The notes beneath the pieces are model-generated. The model ran no database searches, was not told the DNA's origin, and saw only the letters and a list, made by a program, of their open reading frames with translations. This document shows, one piece after another, positions 32,097-40,941 of a DNA stretch of 47,485 nt. A program made the translations under genes and the position numbers. Numbering within the stretch: the first letter of the stretch is position 1; each line of letters starts with the position of its first letter. Origin of the DNA: Bradyrhizobium sp. (GTDB taxonomy: Bacteria; Pseudomonadota; Alphaproteobacteria; Rhizobiales; Xanthobacteraceae); contig JAQGKC010000045.1 of NCBI GenBank assembly GCA_028290305.1, forward strand, positions 1 to 47,485, given 5' to 3'.

Positions 32097-32489
32097 TTAT
32101 GCATGAATGAGGCGCCAAACGATGGCGCCCAACGCGCCCAGCCAGAGAATGATAGCGGCGGCGGCCTGAATCCCGAAGCCCATGCCGCGTTTATTGGCAG
32201 CTTGCGAATAGCCGGTCATGTAAAGGATGCGGCCGGCGATCCAGACGAGGCCAAGCGCTGCCGCTACGCCATCGCTGACATAGATCGCAAACAGCCAGAG
32301 CGAGGGCAGGAAAATCGGCATCCATTCCAGCGTGTTCATCTGGACGCGAAACACCCGCTCAAAATCGGGATTGCCTGATATCGAGGGAACCTTGATGCCG
32401 AATGCTACGCGCGCCCTCGACACCTGGATGCTGGTAAAGAAGTAAAACAGGATGGCCAGGCAGGTGACGAGTGCCGTGAAATGAAACAT
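32097..32489 (-). CDS. MAPEG family membrane protein
   Basis: 130 aa, four membrane helices, standard MAPEG length. The key segment is FERVFRVQMNTLEWMPIFLPSLWLFA (family ExxxRxQxNxxE pattern), and a later GRILYMTGYSQAANKRGMGF matches the conserved G-R-x-x-Y-x-x-GY region near the glutathione site. Eukaryotic MAPEG enzymes conjugate glutathione to lipid mediators; bacterial ones are mostly uncharacterised. It lies 28 bases downstream of the lipocalin-like gene on the same strand, so likely in the same transcript as the ABC unit. A 218-base gap separates it from the Mpo1-like gene downstream; that gap shows nothing notable. Confidence 0.9.
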   Translation of the reverse strand: MFHFTALVTCLAILFYFFTSIQVSRARVAFGIKVPSISGNPDFERVFRVQMNTLEWMPIFLPSLWLFAIYVSDGVAAALGLVWIAGRILYMTGYSQAANKRGMGFGIQAAAAIILWLGALGAIVWRLIHA

Positions 32490-32517
32490 CGTTGGGGTCC
32501 TTCCGGCAACAACGACC

Positions 32518-33606
32518 TCAATAGCCGGTCATCTCGAGATATCCAACGCCGGTGTGGCTGCCCTTAAAGCTAATCGGTCCTTCCCAATAGGGAAAACTCG
32601 TTCCCATCCAGCTTTTTGCGTTCAGCGGAATGCTCTCGATGGCCACGCTGCGCGGGGGAATATCGATACGCCACGCCGTCGGTATCTTTCGGCCCTCGAC
32701 TTCCGTCGTGGTCATCGGCGTCATTGTGATCTCTGCGGTCAGAATCTGCTCGGACTTGCCGTCACGCGAAATCCAGTTGCCGGAACAGTAACCGTTGCCG
32801 TCGGTCTGACGCAGCCGAAACAGCATCAGTTTTTCACTCTCGTTCAGATGGAGCGAAAACCAGTCCCATCCGGTTTGATCGGAAGCAAGCGGCTGGCTGC
32901 TCCATTCCCGATCCATCCATGCCTGTCCGGTAACTTCGACAGGCTTTTCATCGATGGTGATGCTGCCCGTCACCTTGAAGTAAGGCTGGCTGAAATAATA
33001 CGAGGCCTGTCCGCGCTCCGATTTCCGGCTGTAGCCGGCGTCGCCCTGCAGAACCAGCGCGCGATCGGCGTCAAGCCGCAGCGTGAAGCTGAAGTCTGCA
33101 CCTGACGCGGTGAGTTCGAGCGGAGCGACGGTCGTGTCGCGCATCTGGTCAGATCCGCGCATGTCCCATGAATCGATCCAGGCTCGAAACGGCTTTGCTT
33201 CCACGCCGGCCTGGCCGATCCCGCCTCGCGCGAACGTCTCGCTGTATCTGTGCGTGTCCGCGCGGCTCACGGCGGCGTGGCCCATCCAGATTTGCTGATT
33301 GGCCCAGCCTTGCTGTGATGCGCCGGGCCGCGATGCCTGACGAAACAACGTCCATTGCACGCCGTAGGCTGTGCCAGCTGAATCCACGAGATTAGCCGTT
33401 ACATACCACCATTCGATGCGGTAATCCGGATGCGGGCCCAGATCGGCTGGAAACGTGAAAATCTTGCCGGGACTGACAGTTGCGAATCCGTCCCCCTTCA
33501 TGCCAAGTCCGGCGAAGCCCTGCGCAAACGCCGATTTGTAGCCAAGCGCCAGAACCGCGGCGCCGGCCGCGAAGGCGCGGCGGGTTATCGGGAACCTATC
33601 GCTCAT
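32518..33606 (-). CDS. AttH/CrtC-type lipocalin-like exported protein
   Basis: 362 aa. Tat-type signal peptide (PITRRAFAAGAAVLALGYKSAFAQG). The body is a double lipocalin-like fold as in AttH and carotenoid 1,2-hydratase CrtC; markers are DYRIEWWYVTANL near residue 62, VTGQAWMDREWSSQPL in the centre and SLHLNESEKLMLFRLR. AttH-family genes commonly follow FtsX-type permease and ATPase genes, exactly as here: its ATG overlaps the permease stop by 11 bases. The family may bind or release a lipophilic ligand exported by the ABC pair, or be a hydratase; no carotenoid genes are nearby, so a carotenoid role is unlikely. Confidence 0.87.
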   Translation of the reverse strand: MSDRFPITRRAFAAGAAVLALGYKSAFAQGFAGLGMKGDGFATVSPGKIFTFPADLGPHPDYRIEWWYVTANLVDSAGTAYGVQWTLFRQASRPGASQQGWANQQIWMGHAAVSRADTHRYSETFARGGIGQAGVEAKPFRAWIDSWDMRGSDQMRDTTVAPLELTASGADFSFTLRLDADRALVLQGDAGYSRKSERGQASYYFSQPYFKVTGSITIDEKPVEVTGQAWMDREWSSQPLASDQTGWDWFSLHLNESEKLMLFRLRQTDGNGYCSGNWISRDGKSEQILTAEITMTPMTTTEVEGRKIPTAWRIDIPPRSVAIESIPLNAKSWMGTSFPYWEGPISFKGSHTGVGYLEMTGY

Positions 33607-36058
33607 CGGCGAAAATCTTGATCAGGCTTGCCGGCTGCATGCGCGCCAGCTTGAGCACAGGCAGCAACGCGGCCAACAGCGCGGCCAGCATGGCCACGCC
33701 CAGAAGCTCAAGTAATTGCAGCGGGAAGACGTGAAACGGCAGCCGCCAGCCGAACGCCTTCACGTTCACGATTGCGATCAGGCACCACGCCACCAGCAAG
33801 CCCAGCGGCAGCGCGAGCAGGGTCGTGATCAATGCCACAGACATGGTTTTCAGTAGCTCGATAAAAGCCAGCTGCCGTCGCGTGATTCCAATGGCCCACA
33901 GCGGCGCAAGTTGAGGCAGGCGGGAATTGCCAAGAGTCAACAGGCTGGTCAGCAATGCGACGCCGGCGACCCCAAGGGTGAAAGCGTTCAACGCCGCCGT
34001 CACCGCGAAAGTCCGGTTGAAGATCCGCGTCGATTCCGCCTTCAGCGTGGCCTGATCCAGCAGGTTGCGGCCATCGAGGCCAAACTTGGCCTGCAATGCT
34101 GATATTAGCGCCGGGATCTCTGCGGGGGCGACGCGCAAGCCCAGGCGCGTTTGCGGGATTGCCGGAAAGTGTCTGAGCAGCGCAGCGATGTTGACGGCGA
34201 CCTGACCTTTTGGGTTGCCGTAGTCGGCGTAGATTCCGACCACCTCAAGCGCCCAGTTTCCCCCTGGCGCTGATATTTCGATGCTATCACCGAGCGCGAG
34301 ATTCAGCCGTCGAGCCAATTGTTCGCTGATGAATCCGGCATCACCGGGGCGAAGCCTGTTCCAGGCATTCGCGGCGGATTGGAGCAGCGGCCAGTGATCG
34401 CGATAGGTCGCGTGATCCGCAAGACCAAGGATCTCAATCGGCGCGCCATCGATTTGCGCGTCGGCGCGGCCACCCGGCAGGATCGCTTCGACTTCGTGAC
34501 GCTCACGGAGCCATGCCTTGATCTCCGTCGCCTGTGTGTTGTCGGATGCATTAATGTAAACGTCCGCCGCCAGGCGTCCGTCCAGCCAACTGACAAACGT
34601 TCGGCTGAAAGTCTCAACCATGGTACCGACGCCGACATTGACGGCGAGTGCCAGCAACAGCGCCATCAACGCCAGCGATAATCCCGAAAGCTGCTGACGG
34701 CTGTCGGCCCAGAACCATACGGCGAGCGCGCGGTGCGCATTGCGCTGGCCGAGCGACAGCACAAGTTCCAGCATCGCGGGCAGGGCCAGCGCCGCGCCAA
34801 GCAGCAATGCCGCGAGCACGGCAAATCCTGAAACAAGCGAATCGCCGAACCACAGAAAGCAGCCGGCAGCGGCGAACACGGCGAGCGCAAACGCGCTTTG
34901 GAATATCAACCACCGGTGCTGCGCCTGTTGCCAGGCATAAGGCTGCGCGGCAGCCAGCACGGGGAGGCGGATCGCTTTCAAAAGGCTTGCGGTCGCTGCC
35001 GCCAGTGCGCCGAGGATGCTGATGGCGAGGCCGGCAATCCACCATTCGCCCTTGAGCGTCAACTGGCCGGGAATCTGTGCGCCATAGAGTCCGCGCAAGG
35101 AAGCCGCGACATCGGGCAAAAGCGCCGCTGCGATCAGGTAACCGCAGACCAATCCGACCACTCCCGCAACCAGCGCCAGCGCGACCAGTTCGACCAGCAG
35201 CACCGCATTCAACATGCGTGCGGAGACCCCGCAGGCGCGCAGCGTCCGCAACATCGGCAGACGCTGCTCGAACGCAAGGCCTACAGCCGAATTGACGATG
35301 AACAGCCCCACGACAAATGACAGCAGGCCGAATGCCGTGAGGTTGAGGTGAAAACTGTCGGTGAGGCGTTCGAGATCGCTTTCCGCGTCAGGCTCGACGA
35401 AGCGAAGCTTGTCGCCGGCGACATCTTCGAGCGGTGCGTGTTTGGCTTTGGCGTTGCCGATCAAGAGGCGTGAAATCTGATCCGGCATTTTCAAAAGTCG
35501 CTGTGCGATGCCGATATCAACCACCAGCACGCCGGGCACAAGTTGCGCCTGCACGTGAAATGGCGGCAGCAGTGTGCCATCGCTGGCCAATGGCGTCGCG
35601 CCTTCCGGCAAATTGAGCTCGGAAAGCACTTCAGGCGCCACCAGTGTTTCTCCGGGTGGCGTGATGAACGACTGCAAACCGGCTCTTCCGATCGCCGGCG
35701 CATTTCCAACCTCGTTGGGCATCGTAACGGGTTCGATTCCCAATAGCCGGAACGGCCGCCCATCGATCTGAAGGCGGCCTTCGAGAACGGGAGACACCGG
35801 CCAGCCGGCGCGGCGCAGGTCGACAAAGAGTTGCTGCGGGAAGGCCGCCCCGTCGCGGCCGACCAGCATGGCCGTTCGCGCGCCGCCAAAAATGGCGGCG
35901 GCGCGGTCGTAACTGGAGCGCGCCTGCTGGTTCAACGCCTGCACGCCGCTCCACAGCGCGGTCGCGGAAATCAGTCCGATCAGCAAGGTTGCAAGCTGCA
36001 TCGGATGCCGCCGCCAATGGCTCAACAGAACCGCGAGAATCCAGACGATGCGGGTCAT
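33596..36058 (-). CDS. ABC transporter permease, FtsX/MacB-like (AttFG type)
   Basis: 820 aa membrane protein with ten membrane segments in the duplicated FtsX plan: an N-terminal helix at about 8-38, a large periplasmic domain, three helices (about 260-370), a central set (about 390-500), a second periplasmic domain, and a C-terminal helix trio. FtsX-type permeases move lipids or lipoproteins out of the membrane rather than importing solutes. ATG at 36058 overlaps the ATPase stop (ATGA); the longer open frame upstream lies within that gene. The stop overlaps the AttH-like gene start. Gene order ATPase, permease, lipocalin-like protein is that of the Agrobacterium att/AttH clusters. Substrate unknown. 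Confidence 0.9.
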   Translation of the reverse strand: MTRIVWILAVLLSHWRRHPMQLATLLIGLISATALWSGVQALNQQARSSYDRAAAIFGGARTAMLVGRDGAAFPQQLFVDLRRAGWPVSPVLEGRLQIDGRPFRLLGIEPVTMPNEVGNAPAIGRAGLQSFITPPGETLVAPEVLSELNLPEGATPLASDGTLLPPFHVQAQLVPGVLVVDIGIAQRLLKMPDQISRLLIGNAKAKHAPLEDVAGDKLRFVEPDAESDLERLTDSFHLNLTAFGLLSFVVGLFIVNSAVGLAFEQRLPMLRTLRACGVSARMLNAVLLVELVALALVAGVVGLVCGYLIAAALLPDVAASLRGLYGAQIPGQLTLKGEWWIAGLAISILGALAAATASLLKAIRLPVLAAAQPYAWQQAQHRWLIFQSAFALAVFAAAGCFLWFGDSLVSGFAVLAALLLGAALALPAMLELVLSLGQRNAHRALAVWFWADSRQQLSGLSLALMALLLALAVNVGVGTMVETFSRTFVSWLDGRLAADVYINASDNTQATEIKAWLRERHEVEAILPGGRADAQIDGAPIEILGLADHATYRDHWPLLQSAANAWNRLRPGDAGFISEQLARRLNLALGDSIEISAPGGNWALEVVGIYADYGNPKGQVAVNIAALLRHFPAIPQTRLGLRVAPAEIPALISALQAKFGLDGRNLLDQATLKAESTRIFNRTFAVTAALNAFTLGVAGVALLTSLLTLGNSRLPQLAPLWAIGITRRQLAFIELLKTMSVALITTLLALPLGLLVAWCLIAIVNVKAFGWRLPFHVFPLQLLELLGVAMLAALLAALLPVLKLARMQPASLIKIFADER

Positions 36059-36729
36059 GCGATCAGTCCGGCGCTGAGATTGATCTGCCGGTCGAGCGTG
36101 GCGGCGAGGCGCGCGCTGTGAGTCACCATCAGGAAGCCGCAACCTGTTCGCGTCACCAGATCGCGCGTGAGCGCCAGAACGTCGTCCGCCGTCGCCTCAT
36201 CGAGATTGCCGGTAGGCTCGTCGGCGAGAAGAAGCAGTGGCCTTACCGCCAGCGCGCGGCCGATCGCGACCCTCTGCTGCTGGCCGCCGGACAACTGCTC
36301 GGGATAGCGGTTCAACAAGCCACCGAGCCCCAGCCGTTCCACGAGTTCGGTATGCCAAGTGGTATCGTGACGTCCGACAATGCGAGACTGGAACACGAGA
36401 TTATCCCTGACGTTCAGACTCGGAATCAGGTTGAATTGCTGAAACACCAGACCCAGCCGATCGCGCCGCAAGGCCGCCCGGCCGGCATCGGATAGCTCCG
36501 AGACGGACGCGCCGGCAAGCTTGATCTCGCCACCGTCAGCAATATCCAGCCCGGCGATCAGATGCAGCAGCGTGCTCTTGCCGCTGCCGGATTCCCCTGT
36601 CAGCGCGACGCGCTCACCCGCCGCGATGTCAAGGTTCACGCCACGGAGCACCTCGACCTGCTCGCCGGCAGATCGATAGGTCTTGGCCAGCTTCCGGACG
36701 CTCAGCACGATCGGGTTGCCGCTTGTCAT
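36055..36729 (-). CDS. ABC transporter ATPase, LolD/MacB type
   Basis: 224 aa, full length. Walker A GESGSGKS (about 45-52), Q-loop [15 protein letters not shown], signature [15 protein letters not shown], Walker [14 protein letters not shown] and switch His in MVTHSARLA. The TGNLD ending and [10 protein letters not shown] type are typical of lipoprotein-release and macrolide-exporter ATPases that pair with FtsX-like permeases. The next gene, coupled by ATGA, is that permease. The methyltransferase-like gene starts upstream and its stop lies 19 bases before this gene, so the transcript probably reads methyltransferase, ATPase, permease, AttH-like, MAPEG. Confidence 0.95.
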   Translation of the reverse strand: MTSGNPIVLSVRKLAKTYRSAGEQVEVLRGVNLDIAAGERVALTGESGSGKSTLLHLIAGLDIADGGEIKLAGASVSELSDAGRAALRRDRLGLVFQQFNLIPSLNVRDNLVFQSRIVGRHDTTWHTELVERLGLGGLLNRYPEQLSGGQQQRVAIGRALAVRPLLLLADEPTGNLDEATADDVLALTRDLVTRTGCGFLMVTHSARLAATLDRQINLSAGLIA

Positions 36730-36748
36730 GCGAGCTGTTTGCGATGGC

Positions 36749-37519
36749 TCACAGCGGCTTCTGATACTTCAGCACGAACTCATCGACCGGGATCTGCGGA
36801 CGAAATACCGCGGCGTCGCGCGGATCCTCGGGATGACGCAGGAAATCAGCCTCGGCCACGAGCTTGAAACCGGCCGCCTCGATCTCCTGGCGCAACGTGC
36901 TTTCTTCGATGCGATGAAAGGTCTTCGCTACCGTCGTGCCATCGCCGGGACGCGCGGAATGGTCGGCGATGATCAGAAAGCCGCCGGGTTTCAACGCCGC
37001 GAACATCTTTCGGTTCATCTCGGCGCGATCGACGGGCATGTAGGTTATGTCGTGATAGGCGAAGAAAAAAGTGATCAGATCGAGCACGCTGACGTCAGGC
37101 GGTATCGGATCGTCGAAATTCCTGACGACATGCACGACGTTTTTCATGGCCGGCTTCTGCGCGCGGATGTCGAACTTGTCTTTCAAGCGCTCGATCACCG
37201 CGGCCGAATCCTGCGCGTAGACAACGCCGTCCGGCACGACCGAGCGCGCCAGCAGCTCAGTGCTGTAACCGGCGCTGGCTTCCATATCCAGCACCTTCAT
37301 CCCCGGCTTGACGCCGGTGAAGGCAAGCATTCTGGTGGGCTGACGGCGCTGATCGGTTTGCCGGTCAGCATCGCTTCGGTCCGGCGACGCGACGATGGCT
37401 TCATAATCCGGCGCCTTGGCGTCCTGTGCCGTCGCCGAAGCCGCACCCCATGTCGCTGATATCGAAGGCACGGCAAGCATGCCGATGGCGCGCGCCCGGT
37501 GATGGATCGTTACGATCAT
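36749..37519 (-). CDS. Putative exported class I SAM methyltransferase
   Basis: 256 aa. The fold shows methyltransferase motifs: KVLDMEASAGYSTELLARSV (motif I, unusual MEASAGY in place of the common GxGxG), DLITFFFAYHDITYMP, and LKPGGFLIIADHSARPGDG (post-motif III). A hydrophobic N-terminus with a possible cleavage site (SATAQDAK, about 29-33) indicates export, which is odd for a SAM-dependent enzyme because SAM is cytoplasmic; the COG4798 group of predicted methyltransferases shares this trait. A later ATG at 37480 would shorten the leader. It is upstream of the ATPase-permease-AttH unit on the same strand. Possibly a binding protein with a methyltransferase fold. Confidence 0.82.
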   Translation of the reverse strand: MIVTIHHRARAIGMLAVPSISATWGAASATAQDAKAPDYEAIVASPDRSDADRQTDQRRQPTRMLAFTGVKPGMKVLDMEASAGYSTELLARSVVPDGVVYAQDSAAVIERLKDKFDIRAQKPAMKNVVHVVRNFDDPIPPDVSVLDLITFFFAYHDITYMPVDRAEMNRKMFAALKPGGFLIIADHSARPGDGTTVAKTFHRIEESTLRQEIEAAGFKLVAEADFLRHPEDPRDAAVFRPQIPVDEFVLKYQKPL

Positions 37520-37701
37520 TTTTTAAAAATCCCTTTGGTTGCAGCTTAACATACCAAGACCCTAGCGGGAGATCACGGTCTCAATCGTGACAGCGACGCG
37601 ATCGTGATGGGGTTGCCGGACGCTTTCGAAACAGCGTCAGGCAGTATTCCGAAGGCGGATGCCGAGTTGCAGTGCACACGGGGTATGCTGCCGCCGACGA
37701 T

Positions 37702-37717
37702 CCCGACAAATGTCGGG
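37702..37717. promoter_or_regulatory. 16-bp palindrome upstream of an MFS gene
   Basis: CCCGACA-AA-TGTCGGG, perfect 7-bp arms, 78 bases before the MFS start at 37796 and 182 bases before the divergent methyltransferase gene start. It looks like an operator for one or both genes. The rest of the gap 37520-37795 shows only promoter-like A/T stretches near the methyltransferase start. No regulator gene is adjacent. Confidence 0.4.
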
Positions 37718-37795
37718 TTGCAATGCCTGACACGCCATGGCTAGCATTGGGCCAGGCCGGTCAACAGGGCCCGCATCGATAGCTAGGGAGCGACC

Positions 37796-39070
37796 ATGAC
37801 GACGCAGCCGACGCCAAAAGGCGCCTGGAAAATCACGTTTCTCCTGTTTCTCTTCATGCTGGTGAATTTCGCGGACAAGATCGTGGTCGGCCTCGCCGGC
37901 GTTCCGATCATGACCGAGCTGAAACTCGAGCCGGAGCAGTTCGGGTTGCTTGGCTCCTCGTTCTTCTTCCTGTTTTCCATTTCGGCCGTTGTTGTCGGGT
38001 TCATTGTCAATCGCATTGCGACGCGCTGGGTGCTGTTGGCGCTGGCGCTGGTATGGGCGCTGGCGCAGTTTCCGATGGTGGGCACCATCGGGTTCACGAC
38101 GCTGCTGATCTGCCGCGTTATCCTCGGCGCCGGTGAGGGACCGGCCTTTTCGGTGGCGGCCCATGCGATCTACAAATGGTTTCCCGACGAGAAGCGAACC
38201 CTGCCCACAGCCATCCTGTCGCAGGGATCGGCGTTTGGCGTGGTCCTCGCTGTACCGGCACTGAATTGGGTGATCGTCAATTATAGCTGGCACTACGCAT
38301 TTGGTGCGTTAGGCGTCGTCGGCCTGATGTGGGCCGTGGTCTGGGTGATCATGGGCAAGGAAGGACCATTGGTTCAAACCGTCGCGATGGCGGCGGCTGA
38401 ACCGCGCATTCCCTATTTCCAGCTTCTGACCTCGCGGACCTTTATCGGCTGCTGCGTTGCAACGTTTGGGGCCTATTGGGCGCTGTCGCTCGGTCTCACC
38501 TGGTTCACGCCCTTCATCGTGAAGGGTCTCGGCTTCTCGCAGAAGGATGCGGGGTGGATTTCGATCCTGCCCTGGCTGTTTGGTGCGATCGTCGTGATCC
38601 TCACCGGCTGGATCTCGCAGGTATTGATGTCGCGCGGCGTCAGCACCCGCGGCGCACGCGGCGTGCTTGGCTCGGTCCCCCTGATCGTCGGCGGATTGAT
38701 CCTTGCAATTTTCCCGCATGTCGAGCTCGGCGGATTGATGATTGCGCTTCTCGTCGTCGGCTCCGGGCTTAGCGGATCGATCTACGTGGTCTGTCCGCCA
38801 ATGCTCGGGGAGTTCACGCCGGTGTCGCAGCGCGGCGCCGTGATCTCGATCTATGGCGCGATCTACACGCTTGCTGGAATTGTGGCGCCATCGGTCATGG
38901 GCAGCGTGATCCAGCGCGCGCAGGGACTGGTCGACGGCTACATGACCGGATACACCATCAACGCCGTCGTTCTGATCACGTCCGGGTTGCTCGGCCTGCT
39001 GCTGCTGTGGCCCAATACCGAGCGCGCGCGTCTGATGGGACAAGAGGCAGCGCGGCCGAAATTCGCGTGA
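37796..39070 (+). CDS. MFS transporter, anion:cation symporter-like
   Basis: 424 aa, 12 membrane segments. FLFMLVNFADKIVVGLAGVPIM in TM1 and FGLLGSSFFFLFSISAVVVGFIVNRIATRW (loop 2-3, weakened MFS motif NRIATR) match the ACS group (hexuronate, glucarate, phthalate carriers), as does CRVILGAGEGPAFSVAAHAIYKWFPDEKRTLPTAILSQG in TM4. The C-terminal half has SGSIYVVCPPMLGEFTPVSQRGAVIS. An organic anion is probably imported with protons. It converges on the N-acyl-D-amino-acid-deacylase gene across a bidirectional terminator; whether the two cooperate is unknown. The palindrome upstream suggests local control. Confidence 0.92.
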   Translation: MTTQPTPKGAWKITFLLFLFMLVNFADKIVVGLAGVPIMTELKLEPEQFGLLGSSFFFLFSISAVVVGFIVNRIATRWVLLALALVWALAQFPMVGTIGFTTLLICRVILGAGEGPAFSVAAHAIYKWFPDEKRTLPTAILSQGSAFGVVLAVPALNWVIVNYSWHYAFGALGVVGLMWAVVWVIMGKEGPLVQTVAMAAAEPRIPYFQLLTSRTFIGCCVATFGAYWALSLGLTWFTPFIVKGLGFSQKDAGWISILPWLFGAIVVILTGWISQVLMSRGVSTRGARGVLGSVPLIVGGLILAIFPHVELGGLMIALLVVGSGLSGSIYVVCPPMLGEFTPVSQRGAVISIYGAIYTLAGIVAPSVMGSVIQRAQGLVDGYMTGYTINAVVLITSGLLGLLLLWPNTERARLMGQEAARPKFA

Positions 39071-39080
39071 CGGGAAATAC

Positions 39081-39118
39081 CTTCCGGTCGTTGCCGCATT
39101 TACGGGGACGACCGGAAG
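39081..39118. terminator. Bidirectional terminator between convergent genes
   Basis: Perfect 11-bp stem CTTCCGGTCGT (39081-39091) and ACGACCGGAAG (39108-39118) with a 16-base loop, placed between the MFS stop (39070) and the amidohydrolase stop (39135). A TTTAAAAAA tract follows on the right, giving U-rich sequence for the plus-strand transcript. Confidence 0.7.
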
Positions 39119-39134
39119 CACGCGTTTAAAAAAG

Positions 39135-40865
39135 CTAGTTCAGGCGGCCCTGCGCGCCGCGCACCAGCCGGCCCGGACGCGCGCCGGTGGCCGCCCCGCC
39201 GCGTTGCGTCACTACGCCTGCGACGATGGTGGCGTCATAGCCGTCGACCTGTTGCAGCAAGCGGCGGCCGCCCACCGGAAGGTCGTAGTGAACTTTTGGC
39301 GGATGCAGATGCAGCCTGTCGTAATCGATGATGTTGATATCGGCCTTGTAGCCGGGTGCGATGACGCCGCGATCATAGAGACCGACCGACAGCGCCGTCT
39401 TGCGCGATTGCGCCGCGACGACGAAGGGGATCGACAGCTTTTCGCCGCGCGTCCGATCGCGGGTCCAGTGGGTCAGAAGATAGGTCGGGAAGCTTGCGTC
39501 GCAAATAATACCGCAATGAGCGCCGCCGTCGCTTAATCCCGGCACCGAATGCGGATCGCGCAGCATCTCATGCACGGCATCGAGATTGCCGTCGGCATAG
39601 TTCAGGAACGGCACATACAGCATGCCGCGCCCCTGATCCGAGAGCATCGCGTCATAGGCCAGTTCTTCCGGCTGTCGTCCCTGACGGCGGGCCTGTGCGC
39701 CCAGGGCATTTTCCGGCGGCTGCTCATAGTCCGGGGGATCGCCGAGCAAGTACATCTTGTCGTAGTTCGGCCGGAAGAACAGCGGATCGTCGGTCGAGGT
39801 CGGCGTCTCGCTCAGGATCGCGGCGCGCACCTCGGGTTGATGCAGGCGCACCAGCCGCTCTGCCAGCGGCAGCTTTGCGATCGCGTTGTAGCTCGGATGG
39901 GTCTGGAACGGGTTGCGCGACAATTCCAGTCCCAGCAACAGCCCCACGGGGCGTGCTGCGATCTGCGCTGTGATCGACAGGCCGCGCGCGGAAGCTTCGT
40001 TGATGCTGTCGAGCGTCTGGCGCCAGCGCCGCGGCGCCTTGTCGGCTTGCGTGACCGAAAACGAAATCGGGCATTGGGTCTTTTCCGCCACCCGCAGCAT
40101 CATCGGCAGGTCCTCATGGATGCTGCCTTGATCGAGTACGAATTGCAGCACGCTGCGACCAACCTTATGCATGGCGCCGGCGATCGCCGTCAGTTCGTCT
40201 TCGCCGGCCTTCAGCGTTGGCGTGAAGTCGCCGGTAGAGGTGCGGTGGTTGAGGGTGCGCGAGGTCGAGAAACCCAATGCGCCGGCCCGTACCGCATCCC
40301 CCGCGAGTGCGGCCATGGCGGTGTTATCCTCTGGGCTGGCGGGATCGCGGCGCGCGCCGCGCTCGCCCATCACGTAGACGCGCAGCGCCGCGTGCGGCAA
40401 TTGCGCGCCGATGTCCATGTCGAAGCTGCGCTGCGACAGCCAGTCCATGTAATCGGGGAAGCTTTCCCAGGCCCACGGGATCCCCGCGCTGAGCACCGGC
40501 TCCGGAATGTCCTCGACGCCTTCCATCAGTTGGATCAGCCGATGATGGTCGGACGGCTTGCAGGGCGCGAAGCCGACGCCGCAATTGCCCATGATGGCGG
40601 TGGTGACGCCATTTTGGGAGGAGGGATTGATGTCCTGGCTCCAGGTAACCTGGCCGTCGTAATGGGTGTGAACGTCGACAAAGCCGGGCGTGATGAGCTT
40701 GCCCTTGGCGTCGATCTCTTCCTTGCCTTTACCCGAGACGCGGCCGATTTCCACAATGCGACCGCCCGATACAGCCACATCCGCCTCAAACAGTTCGCCA
40801 CCGAGCCCGTCGGCGATACTGCCGCCGCGGATCACGAGATCTGGATTGCTGGTCATGCGTTTCAT
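39135..40865 (-). CDS. N-acyl-D-amino acid deacylase family amidohydrolase
   Basis: 576 aa metal-dependent hydrolase of the D-aminoacylase/dihydroorotase group. Markers: N-terminal DLVIRGGSIADGLGGELFEADVAVSGGRI, the metal motif PGFVDVHTHYDGQVTW (HTH), the NCGVGFAPC segment with the Cys metal ligand, FSTSRTLNHR, and the GLSDGGAHCGIICDAS stretch (Asp and His of the active site) followed by GVIAPGYKADINIIDYDRL. These enzymes remove N-acyl groups from D-amino acids or hydrolyse related amides. Start ATG 40865; ATG 40856 is a close alternative. MFS genes lie on both sides (divergent neighbour MFS at 42180), suggesting an uptake-and-hydrolysis pair, not proven. Confidence 0.92.
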   Translation of the reverse strand: MKRMTSNPDLVIRGGSIADGLGGELFEADVAVSGGRIVEIGRVSGKGKEEIDAKGKLITPGFVDVHTHYDGQVTWSQDINPSSQNGVTTAIMGNCGVGFAPCKPSDHHRLIQLMEGVEDIPEPVLSAGIPWAWESFPDYMDWLSQRSFDMDIGAQLPHAALRVYVMGERGARRDPASPEDNTAMAALAGDAVRAGALGFSTSRTLNHRTSTGDFTPTLKAGEDELTAIAGAMHKVGRSVLQFVLDQGSIHEDLPMMLRVAEKTQCPISFSVTQADKAPRRWRQTLDSINEASARGLSITAQIAARPVGLLLGLELSRNPFQTHPSYNAIAKLPLAERLVRLHQPEVRAAILSETPTSTDDPLFFRPNYDKMYLLGDPPDYEQPPENALGAQARRQGRQPEELAYDAMLSDQGRGMLYVPFLNYADGNLDAVHEMLRDPHSVPGLSDGGAHCGIICDASFPTYLLTHWTRDRTRGEKLSIPFVVAAQSRKTALSVGLYDRGVIAPGYKADINIIDYDRLHLHPPKVHYDLPVGGRRLLQQVDGYDATIVAGVVTQRGGAATGARPGRLVRGAQGRLN

Positions 40866-40941
40866 CCCAAATGAATCTTATCGAGCTTTGTTGCCGCATC
40901 ATGGATTCTCTCCCGATGCTGTCAACCGCCCGGGATGAGGC

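Noticed and set aside
39549..40874. 441-codon plus-strand frame opposite the amidohydrolase
   Set aside because: Same cause; the amidohydrolase has clear metal motifs on the minus strand.
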